From Bradyrhizobium sacchari (lineage in GTDB: Bacteria; Pseudomonadota; Alphaproteobacteria; Rhizobiales; Xanthobacteraceae): a stretch of 59,746 bases of DNA. Shown here piece by piece: positions 25,897-34,741 of the stretch. Under the pieces are notes generated by a model. It had not been told where the DNA came from, made no database searches, and saw only the letters and a list, made by a program, of their open reading frames with translations. Position 1 is the stretch's first letter; every line of letters starts with the position of its first letter. The stretch is taken from contig NZ_LWIG01000015.1 of NCBI RefSeq assembly GCF_002068095.1, positions 28,567 to 88,312 on the forward strand, given 5' to 3'. The translations under genes were made by a program, and so were the position numbers.

Positions 25897-27041
25897 CCAT
25901 TTGTCGGCGCCCCGCGCAGCTGGCCGGATGACGGCGCCGCGGTCGAGTGACGAACCACCATTGATGCCGGCAGCAGCACGTGCTTCGGCTGACGCTCCTC
26001 CGGCGCGAGCTTAATGTCGGCGAACAGGATTTCGGCGGCGGCCTTGCCGGCCCGCAGCGGATCGACCTTAACAGTCGTCAACGGCGGCGACCACCGTTCC
26101 GCCATCGGAATATCGTTGAAGCCGGTCACCGAAACATCGCGCGGACATTCAAGGCCATGGCGCTGCAGGACGTTTAAGGCTCCGAATGCAAGCAGGTCGT
26201 TGGCGGCCATGACCGCAGTGAAGGGAACACCAGAGCGCAGCAACTCCTCCGCGCAACGCGCTCCCTCCTCCTCGCGATATTCGTTGCTGTAGACGATGAG
26301 GTCGTCCGAGACCACGGCCTTGACCCGATCGATCCAGTAGCGATAGGCGGCGAGCCGCTCTTCCGCCGTCGACCATGACGACGGGCCGGAAATGAATGCG
26401 ATGCGCCGGTGGCCCAGCTCGGCAAGATGTTTCACTAGGGCACCGATGCTGGGTCTCACGTTGTAGCTGACCGAGGACACGGAATCGTCGTCGACATGGC
26501 TGTTGACGGTTACGATCGGCGTGCCGTCATGAGCGACGGCCGAGACCACCTCGTCCTCGCGCAAGGCGCTGGCAACGATCAGCCCCTCAATACCACGCGC
26601 GAGGAAAGTGCTAATCAGCTTTTCTTCCTTTTCCGGGTTGTTGTCTGTGTCGCCGATCAGCGCGACATAGCCATGCTCGGACGAGATGCTGTCGATGCCC
26701 TTGATGATGGGGCCGAACAGGCTGTTGGTGATGTCGGGAACGATGATGCCGATCGTCTTGCTTGAATGCGTGCGCAGCGTGGCGGCCGCGACGTTATGGC
26801 GGTAGTTGAGCTCGGCGACGGCGGCCTGAATGCGCGCCCGCACCTCATCGGTGATGCGATGGGCGGTTGCCGGGTCCAGCGCGCGCGAGACCGTCGAGAA
26901 GTGAACGCCGACATGCGCCGCCACATCCTTCAGCGTCGGACGCTTACCTTTCGTCGGGCCCGTCAATTGCCAAAAGTCCTTGCGTTCGCCTTCGGCGCGA
27001 TCCATCTGCATGCAGATAGCAAACGCAGCTCGGCTGGGCAA
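25893..27041 (-). CDS. LacI family transcriptional regulator (third; sugar importer operon)
   Basis: A LacI-family repressor of up to 382 residues. The HTH is PTLKDVAAHVGVHFSTVSRALDP starting near residue 35, and the ligand domain starts KTIGIIVPDITNSLFGPIIKGI. The start is uncertain: TTG 27041 lies too close to the AGGAGG upstream, and the ATGs at 27011 and 27005 have no visible ribosome-binding site. It is downstream of the sugar-binding protein gene in the minus-strand importer operon (36-bp gap) and probably controls it through the palindrome at 31687. Confidence 0.9.
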   Translation of the reverse strand: MPSRAAFAICMQMDRAEGERKDFWQLTGPTKGKRPTLKDVAAHVGVHFSTVSRALDPATAHRITDEVRARIQAAVAELNYRHNVAAATLRTHSSKTIGIIVPDITNSLFGPIIKGIDSISSEHGYVALIGDTDNNPEKEEKLISTFLARGIEGLIVASALREDEVVSAVAHDGTPIVTVNSHVDDDSVSSVSYNVRPSIGALVKHLAELGHRRIAFISGPSSWSTAEERLAAYRYWIDRVKAVVSDDLIVYSNEYREEEGARCAEELLRSGVPFTAVMAANDLLAFGALNVLQRHGLECPRDVSVTGFNDIPMAERWSPPLTTVKVDPLRAGKAAAEILFADIKLAPEERQPKHVLLPASMVVRHSTAAPSSGQLRGAPTNG

Positions 27042-27077
27042 ACCTCCTGCGAGCTGCGCAAGCGATCGGGCATTCGG

Positions 27078-28058
27078 TCAATGTCCGGCATAGTCCGCGG
27101 CGGCGGGGCAGGTCCGCTGCTGGAAGGGCACCAGCCACTCGGAATGGTTGGCCTTGGTGATGATAGCGCCGGGGATTACGACCCGCTTCGGCATTGCCTC
27201 GCCGCGAATGGCCTTCAGGCCGATTTCGGTCGCCACGCAGCCGATCTTGAAGCCGTTGAACTCGGCAATCGCCAGCAGGCCGCCGTTCTTGACCGCTTCG
27301 ACGGCCTCCGGCACGCCGTTGATTGATACCACGGCAACGTTGCCGCGGCCCGCGGCCTTCAACGCCTCGGCCGCGCCGAGTGCCGATGCATCCGCGGCTG
27401 CGATTACGCCGTTAATCTCGCTGTGTTGTTGGATCAAGTTCTCCATGACCTGCAGCCCGAGAAGGCGCTGGAAATTGGCAGGCTGGGACGCCAGCAGCTT
27501 GATATTTGGGTACTCCTTCAGCGCCGCATCGAAACCGCGCTTTCGCTCATCCCCGGTGTTGGACCCCTTGATGCCCTCGAGGATCACGACATTGCCCTTA
27601 CCGCCGAGATGATCGAACAGCATCTTGGCGATGTCGTAGCCGAGCTTGTAGTCGTCCTGCCCGACGAAGGCGAGATAAGGCGCATCGCCAGCCTTGTCGT
27701 TGTAGTTGAGAACCGGCGTGCCGGATTCGATGAGCCGCTTGATCGTCGGCAATTGCGCCTTCGGGTCGATCGGCATGAACAGGACGAGATTGGGCCTGGT
27801 GACGCCGACATCCTCGAGCTGCGACATGCCTTCGGTGATATTGTTGGGTTTGGTCGGCACGTATTGGCGAATCGTCGCATTCATTTTCTTCGCCATTTGC
27901 TCGACGCCGGCGCGTACGCCCTCAAAATGCGGATCGACCTGGTTCTTGGTGAAGGCTGCGATGACCTCGCCGGCCGCAAGCGCCGGCGCGGCGGAAAGCC
28001 CGCAAGAGATCAGGGCCGCGGACAGCAATCTAAGATGTTTCACATGTCTGGTCTTCAT
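27078..28058 (-). CDS. ribose-type sugar ABC transporter substrate-binding protein
   Basis: A 326-residue periplasmic binding protein of the RbsB/CUT2 type with a Sec signal peptide (LRLLSAALISCGLSAAPALA then AGEV). Internal motifs typical of the family include PHFEGVRAGVEQMAKKM, LVLFMPIDPKAQLPTIKRLIESGTPV and VVSINGVPEAVEAVKNG. ATG 28058 has GGGAG upstream. Fourth in the operon ATPase-permease-permease-binding protein-LacI. The ligand is probably a sugar or sugar-like polyol, unspecified. Confidence 0.92.
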   Translation of the reverse strand: MKTRHVKHLRLLSAALISCGLSAAPALAAGEVIAAFTKNQVDPHFEGVRAGVEQMAKKMNATIRQYVPTKPNNITEGMSQLEDVGVTRPNLVLFMPIDPKAQLPTIKRLIESGTPVLNYNDKAGDAPYLAFVGQDDYKLGYDIAKMLFDHLGGKGNVVILEGIKGSNTGDERKRGFDAALKEYPNIKLLASQPANFQRLLGLQVMENLIQQHSEINGVIAAADASALGAAEALKAAGRGNVAVVSINGVPEAVEAVKNGGLLAIAEFNGFKIGCVATEIGLKAIRGEAMPKRVVIPGAIITKANHSEWLVPFQQRTCPAAADYAGH

Positions 28059-28121
28059 GATAGCTCCCGATGGACTGGTCAAATGGCGCAAGGAGGGTCG
28101 TTATAGTCGGACGCGAAACCC

Positions 28122-29105
28122 TCATCTTCGCGCCCCGCGATTAACAGCGGCATCAGCAAGCACGGCCAAAACCACGATCGCGCCGGTCACAAACGGGTGC
28201 CAGGTGGCGCTAACATTGAGCAGATTGAGCGCGTTGACGATCAGAGTGAGAATAGTCGCGCCGAGCAGTGTTCTGAACAGTCCGCCGCTACCGCCGAACA
28301 GGGACGTACCTCCGACCAACACCGCTGCGATCGCGGGGAGCAACAGCGGCTCGCCGATGCCGGGTTCGGCCGCATTGAGCCGAGCCACATAGATCAGCGC
28401 CGCTAGGCCCGCCATCAGGCCGCTCACCATATAGAGCAGGGTTCTGCGCCGGGCGACCGGAATGCCCGACAGTACGGCCGCCGCTTCATTGGCGCCCATC
28501 AGATAGACTTCGCGCCCAATGGTCGTGCGCGACAGGAAGATCACGCCGCAGGCGCCCGTAACCAGCATGACCCAGATCGGAACGGGGACGCCGAGCCAAA
28601 AGCCGCTGCCGAAGAAGCGGAACGCCGGCGAGAAGCCGTAGACGACCTGGCCGGCCATGAACCAATAGGCGATGCCCTGAGCCACCCAAAGCATGCCGAA
28701 TGTCGCAAGGAACGGCGGAATCTTCACCCGGTTGATTAGGACGCCATTGGTCAGCCCGACCAGAACGCCGCAGCCGAGGGCGACAGCGATGCCTGCGGTA
28801 GGCTGGCTAGTGGCCTTGATCGCCGCAGCCGAGAGGCAGGCGCAAAGCGTGAGGTTCGCGCCAATCGATAAATCGAGCCCACCGGCGATGATTACGAGTG
28901 TCAGCCCGGAGGCCACCAGGAAGAGCAGGCTGGCCTGGCGCAGGATATTGAGCAAATTGTCCGTCGTGGCGAAGGTTGGGCTGAGGCTCGACAGCAGCAC
29001 GGCGATGCAGGCGATCAGACCGAGCCGTACGACGACTGCGACCGTGCCCGGCGCAAGTTGCTGCGGCCGTCGAATTACAGGGGCGGGGCTATCCATTGTC
29101 GTCAT
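28122..29105 (-). CDS. ribose-type sugar ABC transporter permease (second)
   Basis: A 327-residue RbsC-like membrane protein with eight to ten hydrophobic helices. The BPD_transp_2 features are visible as LVIIAGGLDLSIGANLTLCA and IAAVLVGGTSLFGGSGGLFRTLLGA. Its start overlaps the stop of the first permease gene by four bases (ATGA). It forms the membrane channel with the other permease and the ATPase. Confidence 0.93.
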   Translation of the reverse strand: MTTMDSPAPVIRRPQQLAPGTVAVVVRLGLIACIAVLLSSLSPTFATTDNLLNILRQASLLFLVASGLTLVIIAGGLDLSIGANLTLCACLSAAAIKATSQPTAGIAVALGCGVLVGLTNGVLINRVKIPPFLATFGMLWVAQGIAYWFMAGQVVYGFSPAFRFFGSGFWLGVPVPIWVMLVTGACGVIFLSRTTIGREVYLMGANEAAAVLSGIPVARRRTLLYMVSGLMAGLAALIYVARLNAAEPGIGEPLLLPAIAAVLVGGTSLFGGSGGLFRTLLGATILTLIVNALNLLNVSATWHPFVTGAIVVLAVLADAAVNRGARR

Positions 29106-30082
29106 GCGCCGTTCTGTGATGCCTGCTTGCGATTGCGATCGATCAGCAGCGCCGTGATCAGCAGCAGGCCAACGCAGACAACCTGGAGCGATGGTTCCAC
29201 CGAGAGAACGTTGAGGCCGTTGCGGAGCACGGAAATCGCCAGCACGCCGAGAACTGTGCCGAACAGCCAGCCCTGGCCTTTCTCGAACGACGTTCCGCCG
29301 AGCACTACCGCGGCAATGGCTTCAAACTCCATGCCGACAGCGACCGACGGATGCGCCGAATTGGTCCGTCCGAGCAGCAGCAGCGCCGACAGCGCCACTG
29401 TGAGGCTGCAGAGGAGGTAGACGCCCGTGTGGACGAGGTTGGCATTGATGCCGGCGAGATGCAGTGCATCCTTGTTGCCGCCGATCGCGAAAACATAATT
29501 GCCGAAGCGGGTCCGATATAGCAGCAGCGACAGCAACCCATAAACTAGCGCCGCGACCAGGACCGGGGTCGGCACCGCGAACACCGTGGATCGATAAAAA
29601 TTTTCAAGGGCCGGCGTGAAGCCGCCAATCGGATCGCCGTTGGTGATGACCAGCGATAGTCCCTCGCACAGTCCCATAGTCCCGAGCGTGACCACGAAGG
29701 CCGGCAAGCCGAGGTAGCCGACCAGGACCCCGTTCACGGCGCCGGCGACGAGCCCGACCAGCATCGCGGCCGCCACGGATGCGGGTAGCCCCCATCCTGC
29801 GACAAGCAACTCAGCAATCACAACGCCGCATAGGCCGAGCAGCGCACCGACCGAGAGGTCGAGGCCCGCAGTGAGAATGATGAGGGTCATCGGCAACGCC
29901 AGCATCAGCAGCAGCGAAGACTGAAGGCCAATATTGGTGAAGTTTACGGCGGACAGGAAGCGCGGATTGCCGATCGCGAACACCACGATCATGCCGACGA
30001 GGATGAAGGTGACGCCCGGGATCCGGCGCAGTAGCGCGGCGGCTGGCGCGGTCAATGCGGCATGGACAATCTGATCAGTCAT
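29102..30082 (-). CDS. ribose-type sugar ABC transporter permease (first)
   Basis: A 326-residue RbsC-like permease: TLIILTAGLDLSVGALLGLCG near residue 70 and FEAIAAVVLGGTSFEKGQGWLFGTVLG near the C-terminus are the paired family motifs. The open frame extends to 30493, but the extra part is a shadow of the ATPase gene; ATG 30082 overlaps the ATPase stop by four bases (ATGA), giving translational coupling. Confidence 0.93.
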   Translation of the reverse strand: MTDQIVHAALTAPAAALLRRIPGVTFILVGMIVVFAIGNPRFLSAVNFTNIGLQSSLLLMLALPMTLIILTAGLDLSVGALLGLCGVVIAELLVAGWGLPASVAAAMLVGLVAGAVNGVLVGYLGLPAFVVTLGTMGLCEGLSLVITNGDPIGGFTPALENFYRSTVFAVPTPVLVAALVYGLLSLLLYRTRFGNYVFAIGGNKDALHLAGINANLVHTGVYLLCSLTVALSALLLLGRTNSAHPSVAVGMEFEAIAAVVLGGTSFEKGQGWLFGTVLGVLAISVLRNGLNVLSVEPSLQVVCVGLLLITALLIDRNRKQASQNGA

Positions 30083-31635
30083 TGATGCACCGCCAGGTCG
30101 AGAATAGCCTTCTCTGAGAGCTCGTTGCGGCCGAGATGGCCGACGATCCGGTAGTCGCGCATGACGTAGGCGCGATCGCAGAGATGAATGAGCTCGGGCA
30201 ACTCCGAGCTGATCACCAACACGGCGGCGCCGTCCTTCGCCAAATCGTCGATCAGCCGGTAGATCTCGGTCTTGGCGCCGATGTCGACGCCGCGGGTCGG
30301 CTCGTCGAGCATGAACAGCCGCGACCCGGCGGCGAGCCATTTGCCGAGCACGACCTTCTGCTGATTGCCGCCGCTGAGATTGCGGACGAACTGCGCTGGT
30401 CCTGGTGTTGCGATGTTCAACCGCGTGATCAGATTGCGGCAGACCTTCTCCGCTACGGAGGGCGCGAACCAGCCGCGGCGAAACAAGCGCCATAGAGCCG
30501 CTGCCGTAGCGTTTTCGCCGACGGCGAGTGGTAACGCGAGGCCTTCGCGCTTGCGATCCTCGGGCAGCAGCGCGAGCCCGGCACGGGTGCTGCGGTCTGG
30601 CCGTTGAGCAAAGTCGGCGCCGTCCAGCCTTATGACCCCGGTGCGCAGCGGATCCGCGCCGAATATCGCACGCACCACTTCGGTGCGGCCCGAGCCGACG
30701 AGGCCCGCCAGCCCCACAACTTCGCCGGCACGGATTTCCAGCGAAATGTCGGTCAGCTTGGCGGTCTGCAGATTGGTTACGGTCAGGACCGGCGCCCCTG
30801 CGGCCAGCGCCTCGCGACGCTTTAGCCCCGCGAGGGAGCGTCCGATCATTGCGCCTACCATTTCGTCAGGCGACACCTCGTCCCGGCGATAAGATGCGAC
30901 CACGGCGCCGTCACGCATCACGGTGATGCGGTCACCCAGCGCGACCACCTCCCTCATACGATGCGAGATGTAGACGATCGCCACGCCGCGCTGCTTCAGC
31001 CGGGCAATCACCTCGAACAGCCGCTCGGATTCCCGCTCGGAGATCGCGGCTGTCGGTTCATCCATCACTAGGATGCTGGAATTTTGCGAGAGCGCCTTGG
31101 CGATCTCCACCATCTGCTGTTGTGCGACGCCGAGATCGGCAGCGAACGTCCACGTGTCGTAATTCAAACCGAGCTGCGCCAGCACGTCGCGGGCGGCAGC
31201 GTGCATCGCCGCCTTGTCGATGATGCCGGCTTTCGCAAAGGCGCGCTCGCGGCCCAGAAATATGTTCTGCGCGATGTCCAGATACGGCGCGAGCGAAAAT
31301 TCCTGGAAGATGACGCCGACACCAATCCCATTCGCATCGGCGGGACCTTGGATCGCGATGCGCCGCCCCTTGTGTTCGATCACGCCGTCATCGGCGAGAT
31401 AGGCGCCGCAGAGCACCTTGATTAGCGAAGACTTGCCCGCGCCGTTCTGCCCGAGAATGACATGCACCTCTCCGGCATGAATCTCGAGAGAAACCCCTCT
31501 GAGAGCATGAACACCCGGAAACGATTTGCTGATGTCGATCAGGCGCAGCAACGGCTCCGCGGTCCCTTGATCTCGCCCGGGCCTCACTGCCATGGTTTCG
31601 GGTCCCCCATCGGGACTTTCCCTGTTCGCCAGCAT
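30079..31635 (-). CDS. ribose-type sugar ABC transporter ATP-binding protein
   Basis: A 518-residue RbsA-like ATPase with two fused nucleotide-binding domains. The first has Walker A in GQNGAGKSSLIKVL and Walker B in SILVMDEPTAAISE; the second has a degenerate P-loop (GLVGSGRTEVVRAIFG), signature LSGGNQQKVVLGKWL and LFMLDEPTRGVDIGAK, as is normal for the family. In the first domain the signature reads ADLGVAQQQMVEIAKAL. ATG 31635 and ATG 31593 are both possible starts. First gene of the importer operon, with a LacI-type palindrome 52 bp upstream. Confidence 0.94.
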   Translation of the reverse strand: MLANRESPDGGPETMAVRPGRDQGTAEPLLRLIDISKSFPGVHALRGVSLEIHAGEVHVILGQNGAGKSSLIKVLCGAYLADDGVIEHKGRRIAIQGPADANGIGVGVIFQEFSLAPYLDIAQNIFLGRERAFAKAGIIDKAAMHAAARDVLAQLGLNYDTWTFAADLGVAQQQMVEIAKALSQNSSILVMDEPTAAISERESERLFEVIARLKQRGVAIVYISHRMREVVALGDRITVMRDGAVVASYRRDEVSPDEMVGAMIGRSLAGLKRREALAAGAPVLTVTNLQTAKLTDISLEIRAGEVVGLAGLVGSGRTEVVRAIFGADPLRTGVIRLDGADFAQRPDRSTRAGLALLPEDRKREGLALPLAVGENATAAALWRLFRRGWFAPSVAEKVCRNLITRLNIATPGPAQFVRNLSGGNQQKVVLGKWLAAGSRLFMLDEPTRGVDIGAKTEIYRLIDDLAKDGAAVLVISSELPELIHLCDRAYVMRDYRIVGHLGRNELSEKAILDLAVHQ

Positions 31636-31686
31636 CTTCCGTCCCGGTGCGCCGAGCGTGGTCGCGCTCCCGAAGATGCCTTACAG

Positions 31687-31698
31687 GCAAACGTTTGC
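31687..31698. promoter_or_regulatory. LacI-family operator GCAAACGTTTGC
   Basis: A perfect 12-bp palindrome with the CG centre usual for LacI/GalR sites, 52 bp upstream of the ATPase start. It differs from the TGCAATCGATTGCA motif, matching the presence of a separate LacI regulator at the end of this operon. Confidence 0.7.
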
Positions 31699-31827
31699 AC
31701 AATCAAGTGCGAAAAATTCGCCGGTTGTCTACCCCAAGGCGTACCATAGGCTGCTGCGTGCGCAATCGCCCCGGCATTCTGCCACCAAGACAACGATTTT
31801 TATATGCGGTTACAATCAGCTCGGTCG

Positions 31828-31841
31828 TGCAAGCGATTGCA
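31828..31841. promoter_or_regulatory. LacI-family operator, site E (TGCAAGCGATTGCA)
   Basis: One base from the perfect TGCAATCGATTGCA palindrome, 98 bp upstream of the second RidA-family gene. It suggests that this RidA/DoxX pair belongs to the regulon of the dioxygenase and IorAB genes. Confidence 0.6.
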
Positions 31842-31938
31842 TAAGCCGCTGATTTGCGCTAGCGGTTACCGAAGGGCGCGCGACAGCTGAGAGGTTCGGG
31901 CGCCAATCGGCAATTGACAAGGATGGAGAGAAACGCCC

Positions 31939-32418
31939 ATGAGCGCGCCCGCCACGAGACGATCTGCTTTCGCGACCTCGCCCTCGAACCCGGACATCAA
32001 GGAAATTCAGACGATTCCGGAGCGGAAGGCCGACATGCCCTATGCCCCGGCGATCCGCGTCGAGAGCCCCTGCGGACTTCTGTTCATCTCGGGCGCAACG
32101 CCGTCGCCGCTCTATCACAAGCATCCGCACCAACTCGCGGAGCATGATCATCCCAACTCGATCATCGATCAGACCCGTCGTGCCATGGAGACGATCAAGA
32201 CCATCCTCGACCACGAAGGGTTGACCTGGACCGACATCGTGAAGGTGACGAAATATCTCACTGACATTCGCGATCAGGACGGCATGGTGGCTGTGCTCAA
32301 GGAATATTTTGGCACATGGACACCAGCAAGCACGACGATCTGCATCAATCAGCTGTCAACTCCCGGCGCACGAGTCGAACTCGACATGATCGCCGCTTTT
32401 CCCCGGACAACCGATTGA
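31939..32418 (+). CDS. RidA family protein (second)
   Basis: A 159-residue Rid-family protein with a longer N-terminus and an inserted His-rich segment (LYHKHPHQLAEHDHP) after LLFISGATP. The core follows: RRAMETIKTILDHEG, DIVKVTKYLTDIRD and VELDMIAAF. As in the first RidA, the catalytic-arginine position is not Arg (TPASTTI), so deaminase activity is doubtful. GGATGGAGAG precedes the ATG. Its stop overlaps the start of the DoxX-like gene. Confidence 0.9.
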   Translation: MSAPATRRSAFATSPSNPDIKEIQTIPERKADMPYAPAIRVESPCGLLFISGATPSPLYHKHPHQLAEHDHPNSIIDQTRRAMETIKTILDHEGLTWTDIVKVTKYLTDIRDQDGMVAVLKEYFGTWTPASTTICINQLSTPGARVELDMIAAFPRTTD

Positions 32419-32678
32419 TGGGCGCGGCGGACGTCCTACCCATCCTGCTCGCCGTCGTTCTGGCCTGGGCAGGCAGCCTGAACCTCGCAGCTCCAAAATT
32501 CATTCGCGAAGAATTCAAGGAGTGGGGTTACTCGGATCGCCTTCGCAAACTCATCGGGGCGATGGAATGGATCGCAGCCGCCGCCCTCCTGATTCAGCCG
32601 ATCCGCCTGCTCAGCTGCGCGATCGCCATTGCGATACTGGAGCCCGGATTGAGCAGCGCAAAGATGCGATATCGATGA
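32418..32678 (+). CDS. DoxX family membrane protein, short (possibly truncated)
   Basis: An 86-residue DoxX-like protein starting at ATG 32418, which shares its A with the RidA stop (TGATG). Helix 1 (VLPILLAVVLAWAGSLNLA) and the motif KFIREEFKEWGYSDRLRKLIGAMEW are family-like, as is the next hydrophobic segment. DoxX proteins usually have four helices in about 120 residues; here the sequence stops after LLSCAIAIAI with a polar tail and no other frame continues it, so the last helix is missing. Confidence 0.7.
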   Translation: MGAADVLPILLAVVLAWAGSLNLAAPKFIREEFKEWGYSDRLRKLIGAMEWIAAAALLIQPIRLLSCAIAIAILEPGLSSAKMRYR

Positions 32679-33084
32679 ACGAGCCGCGAAAATTGTGCTC
32701 GGAGGCGCAGCAACAAACGAGAGGCTTCGGCCGAGATTAGGGCTTCATGAAATTCTTCGTGTCGCGCTTCCCAATTGGAAAGGTGCGATGCGTCGTAATT
32801 TGATCCACGCTCGGTCGCGCGCGAGGCGGTGAAAGGAAGATAATATTCTGCCCTCCCAAACGTCGTCGCCCTTTTGATGCCGGGAACATGTGCCTTGTTG
32901 TGACCAAAGATTCGAATCTAAAGGGCGAGTGTGGATCTCGTGAAAGTCGTTAAGACAATATTCGGCCAAACGCGTTTCGGTCGTTGGCGAAGAGCGGGTG
33001 TCTTTTGGTCCAGCGAAAGCAATAGCTCGAGAACGGTCTGGCGTTCCGTCCCATGTATCGGAACCTGATCGCGCCGTGCTGATG
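32679..33084. other. intergenic stretch without recognisable gene
   Basis: About 400 bp between the DoxX-like gene and the end of the GntR gene. No family-like reading frame, terminator with T-run or operator-like palindrome was seen. It may include the lost 3' part of the DoxX gene. Confidence 0.5.
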
Positions 33085-33849
33085 CTAACGCCGTAGCCGC
33101 CGCGCCGTCTTCGTGGCTGATTGGACTGCAGCCGGAGAGGGGAGGGACCGTATTAGAGACGACTTGACGCTGGCGACGTGGTCTCGCATCAGCATCTCGG
33201 CACGCCAGGGCTCGCGTCCGACGATCGCCTCGAAGATACGATGATGATCCTCGTGCCGGCGGCGAACGTCGCCTTCTTCAAACGCCACGACATTGCGCGG
33301 GGACGAGACCGGCACCTGCTGACACAGATACACCATGTCGTTGAGGAGCCTTGAGCCGGCAGACGCATGGATCGTGACGTGGAAACATGCATTGATCCGG
33401 CTGTACTCCGATCGGTGCTCGTCGGTGATATGCCCGTTGCGAAGCAAATCGTCGCCGTCCCGGAGCGCCTGTTGTAAGGTACCCATCTCGCTGACGTTCA
33501 GCCCGCGCTCGGCGCTGAGTCGCGCCGCAAGGCCCTCCAGCACGGCACGCACTTCATAGGCGCTGATCACTTCGTCGATTGAGAATTCCCGCAGGGTGTA
33601 GCCGCGGTTGGGCGTGTAATCGAGCAGTCCCTCCGATGCGAGCTTCTGAAGCGCCGCGCGGACGGGCGTGCGCGAGACGCCCAGCAGCGTCGTCAGCTTG
33701 ACTTCGTGCAGGCGTTCGCCCGGTTCGAATTCGCCGGCAAGGATGGCAGCACGAACTGCCTCGAGCACGGATTCGAACCGAGTGGAGGATGACGTTTCTG
33801 GGGCTGGCAGCGCGGCCATACGAAAAGGGTCCGAGACTTGTTTGTACAC
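33085..33849 (-). CDS. GntR family transcriptional regulator, FCD (FadR-type) domain
   Basis: A 254-residue regulator: the winged HTH is LEAVRAAILAGEFEPGERLHEVKLTTLLGVSRTPVRAALQKLASEGLL, then a helical FCD domain with metal-ligand residues in FHVTIHASAGSRLL and RRRHEDHHRIFEAI. The start is GTG 33849 or ATG 33819; the GTG lies within a TTGTACACAA palindrome that could itself be an operator, which favours the ATG. It is divergent from the isochorismatase gene at 34080 and probably controls the 34-43 kb catabolic operon. Confidence 0.92.
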   Translation of the reverse strand: MYKQVSDPFRMAALPAPETSSSTRFESVLEAVRAAILAGEFEPGERLHEVKLTTLLGVSRTPVRAALQKLASEGLLDYTPNRGYTLREFSIDEVISAYEVRAVLEGLAARLSAERGLNVSEMGTLQQALRDGDDLLRNGHITDEHRSEYSRINACFHVTIHASAGSRLLNDMVYLCQQVPVSSPRNVVAFEEGDVRRRHEDHHRIFEAIVGREPWRAEMLMRDHVASVKSSLIRSLPSPAAVQSATKTARRLRR

Positions 33850-33981
33850 AATCTAGCGAAGCGTCAGTATCGTTCAAGCGGCGCCTCTCGTCACGTGCGA
33901 AGGTGATCTTACGTATATTGGCGCACTTCTGAGCCGAATTGAATATGGATTGATCGTGCTTCGCACAGAATCCCAGCAGAA

Positions 33982-33993
33982 AATGTATACATT
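33982..33993. promoter_or_regulatory. GntR/FCD-type operator (AATGTATACATT)
   Basis: A perfect 12-bp palindrome within a longer near-symmetric ATAATGTATACATTTT-like context, in the divergent region between the GntR gene and the catabolic operon. A half-site (AATGTAT) follows at 34013. AT-rich palindromes of this kind centred on GTATAC are typical GntR targets; binding is inferred. Confidence 0.6.
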
Positions 33994-34079
33994 ATCTTTG
34001 ACTCATAGCCAAAATGTATTGCAGAGTGGAAGCAGGCGAGTTCGTCTCCTGCCCAACAGGGATGCCAAGGAAGCGGCAC

Positions 34080-34733
34080 ATGAATCTCGGCGTCGACCAA
34101 CCCAAGGCTGCGATTATCGCGATCGATTTGCACCGCGGTCATCTCGATATGGACGTCGCGACAATGCCGACGTCGCCCGAGGTTGCCCAGCGGGTGATCG
34201 CGGCCAACAAGCGCCTGTTCGATTGGGCGCGTAGCGCCAATATTCCGGTGGTTCACCTGCTCACGCAGTATCGCGATGTCGCCGAAATCGCCTCCAATCC
34301 GTTCTGGCGAACGCGCGCCGAGGATCCCGAGGCGACGCGCAAGAACGTGCTGCGGCACAATATCGCCGGGATGCCGGGTGTTGCGATCATCCCCGACCTC
34401 TATGACCGCGAACGAGACCTCGTTGTCGACACGAAGAAGCGCTACGATTGCTTCCTCGGCACTGATCTCGATTTCACGCTGCGCGCGCACGGCGTCAACA
34501 CGCTGCTGATCGCGGGGGTCAACACCAATTCCTGCGTGCTCGCGACGACGACTGCAGCCAATGTGCGCGACTATGCCGTGATCGTCGTGAAGGATTGCGT
34601 CGAGACCATGGATGGTCCGGCGCTGCATGAGGCGGGCCTGCTCTGCATCCGGACCGCGTTTGGTTTCGTGCTCGACACCGGTGAAATCCAGCGACTTGGC
34701 CTCTTCGGCCCGGCCGCCAAAAGCGCTGCTTAG
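34080..34733 (+). CDS. isochorismatase family cysteine hydrolase (amidase type)
   Basis: A 217-residue cysteine hydrolase with the whole catalytic triad visible: Asp in AIIAIDLHRGHLD, Lys in VDTKKRYDCF and Cys in GVNTNSCVLAT. Family members with this triad include N-carbamoylsarcosine amidohydrolase and maleamate amidohydrolase (NicF). ATG 34080 has AAGGA eight bases upstream and is preferred over ATG 34014, which lies between operator half-sites. It is first gene of a plus-strand operon with FAH, deacetylase and Liv-type transporter genes. An amide-cleaving role in breakdown of an N-containing compound is likely. Confidence 0.92.
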   Translation: MNLGVDQPKAAIIAIDLHRGHLDMDVATMPTSPEVAQRVIAANKRLFDWARSANIPVVHLLTQYRDVAEIASNPFWRTRAEDPEATRKNVLRHNIAGMPGVAIIPDLYDRERDLVVDTKKRYDCFLGTDLDFTLRAHGVNTLLIAGVNTNSCVLATTTAANVRDYAVIVVKDCVETMDGPALHEAGLLCIRTAFGFVLDTGEIQRLGLFGPAAKSAA

Positions 34734-34741
34734 GATCCGTG

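Noticed and set aside
27004..27017. Palindrome ATCTGCATGCAGAT near the start of the third LacI gene
   Set aside because: Lies within or at the start of coding sequence, lacks the central CG of LacI sites and occurs once; operator function not supportable.
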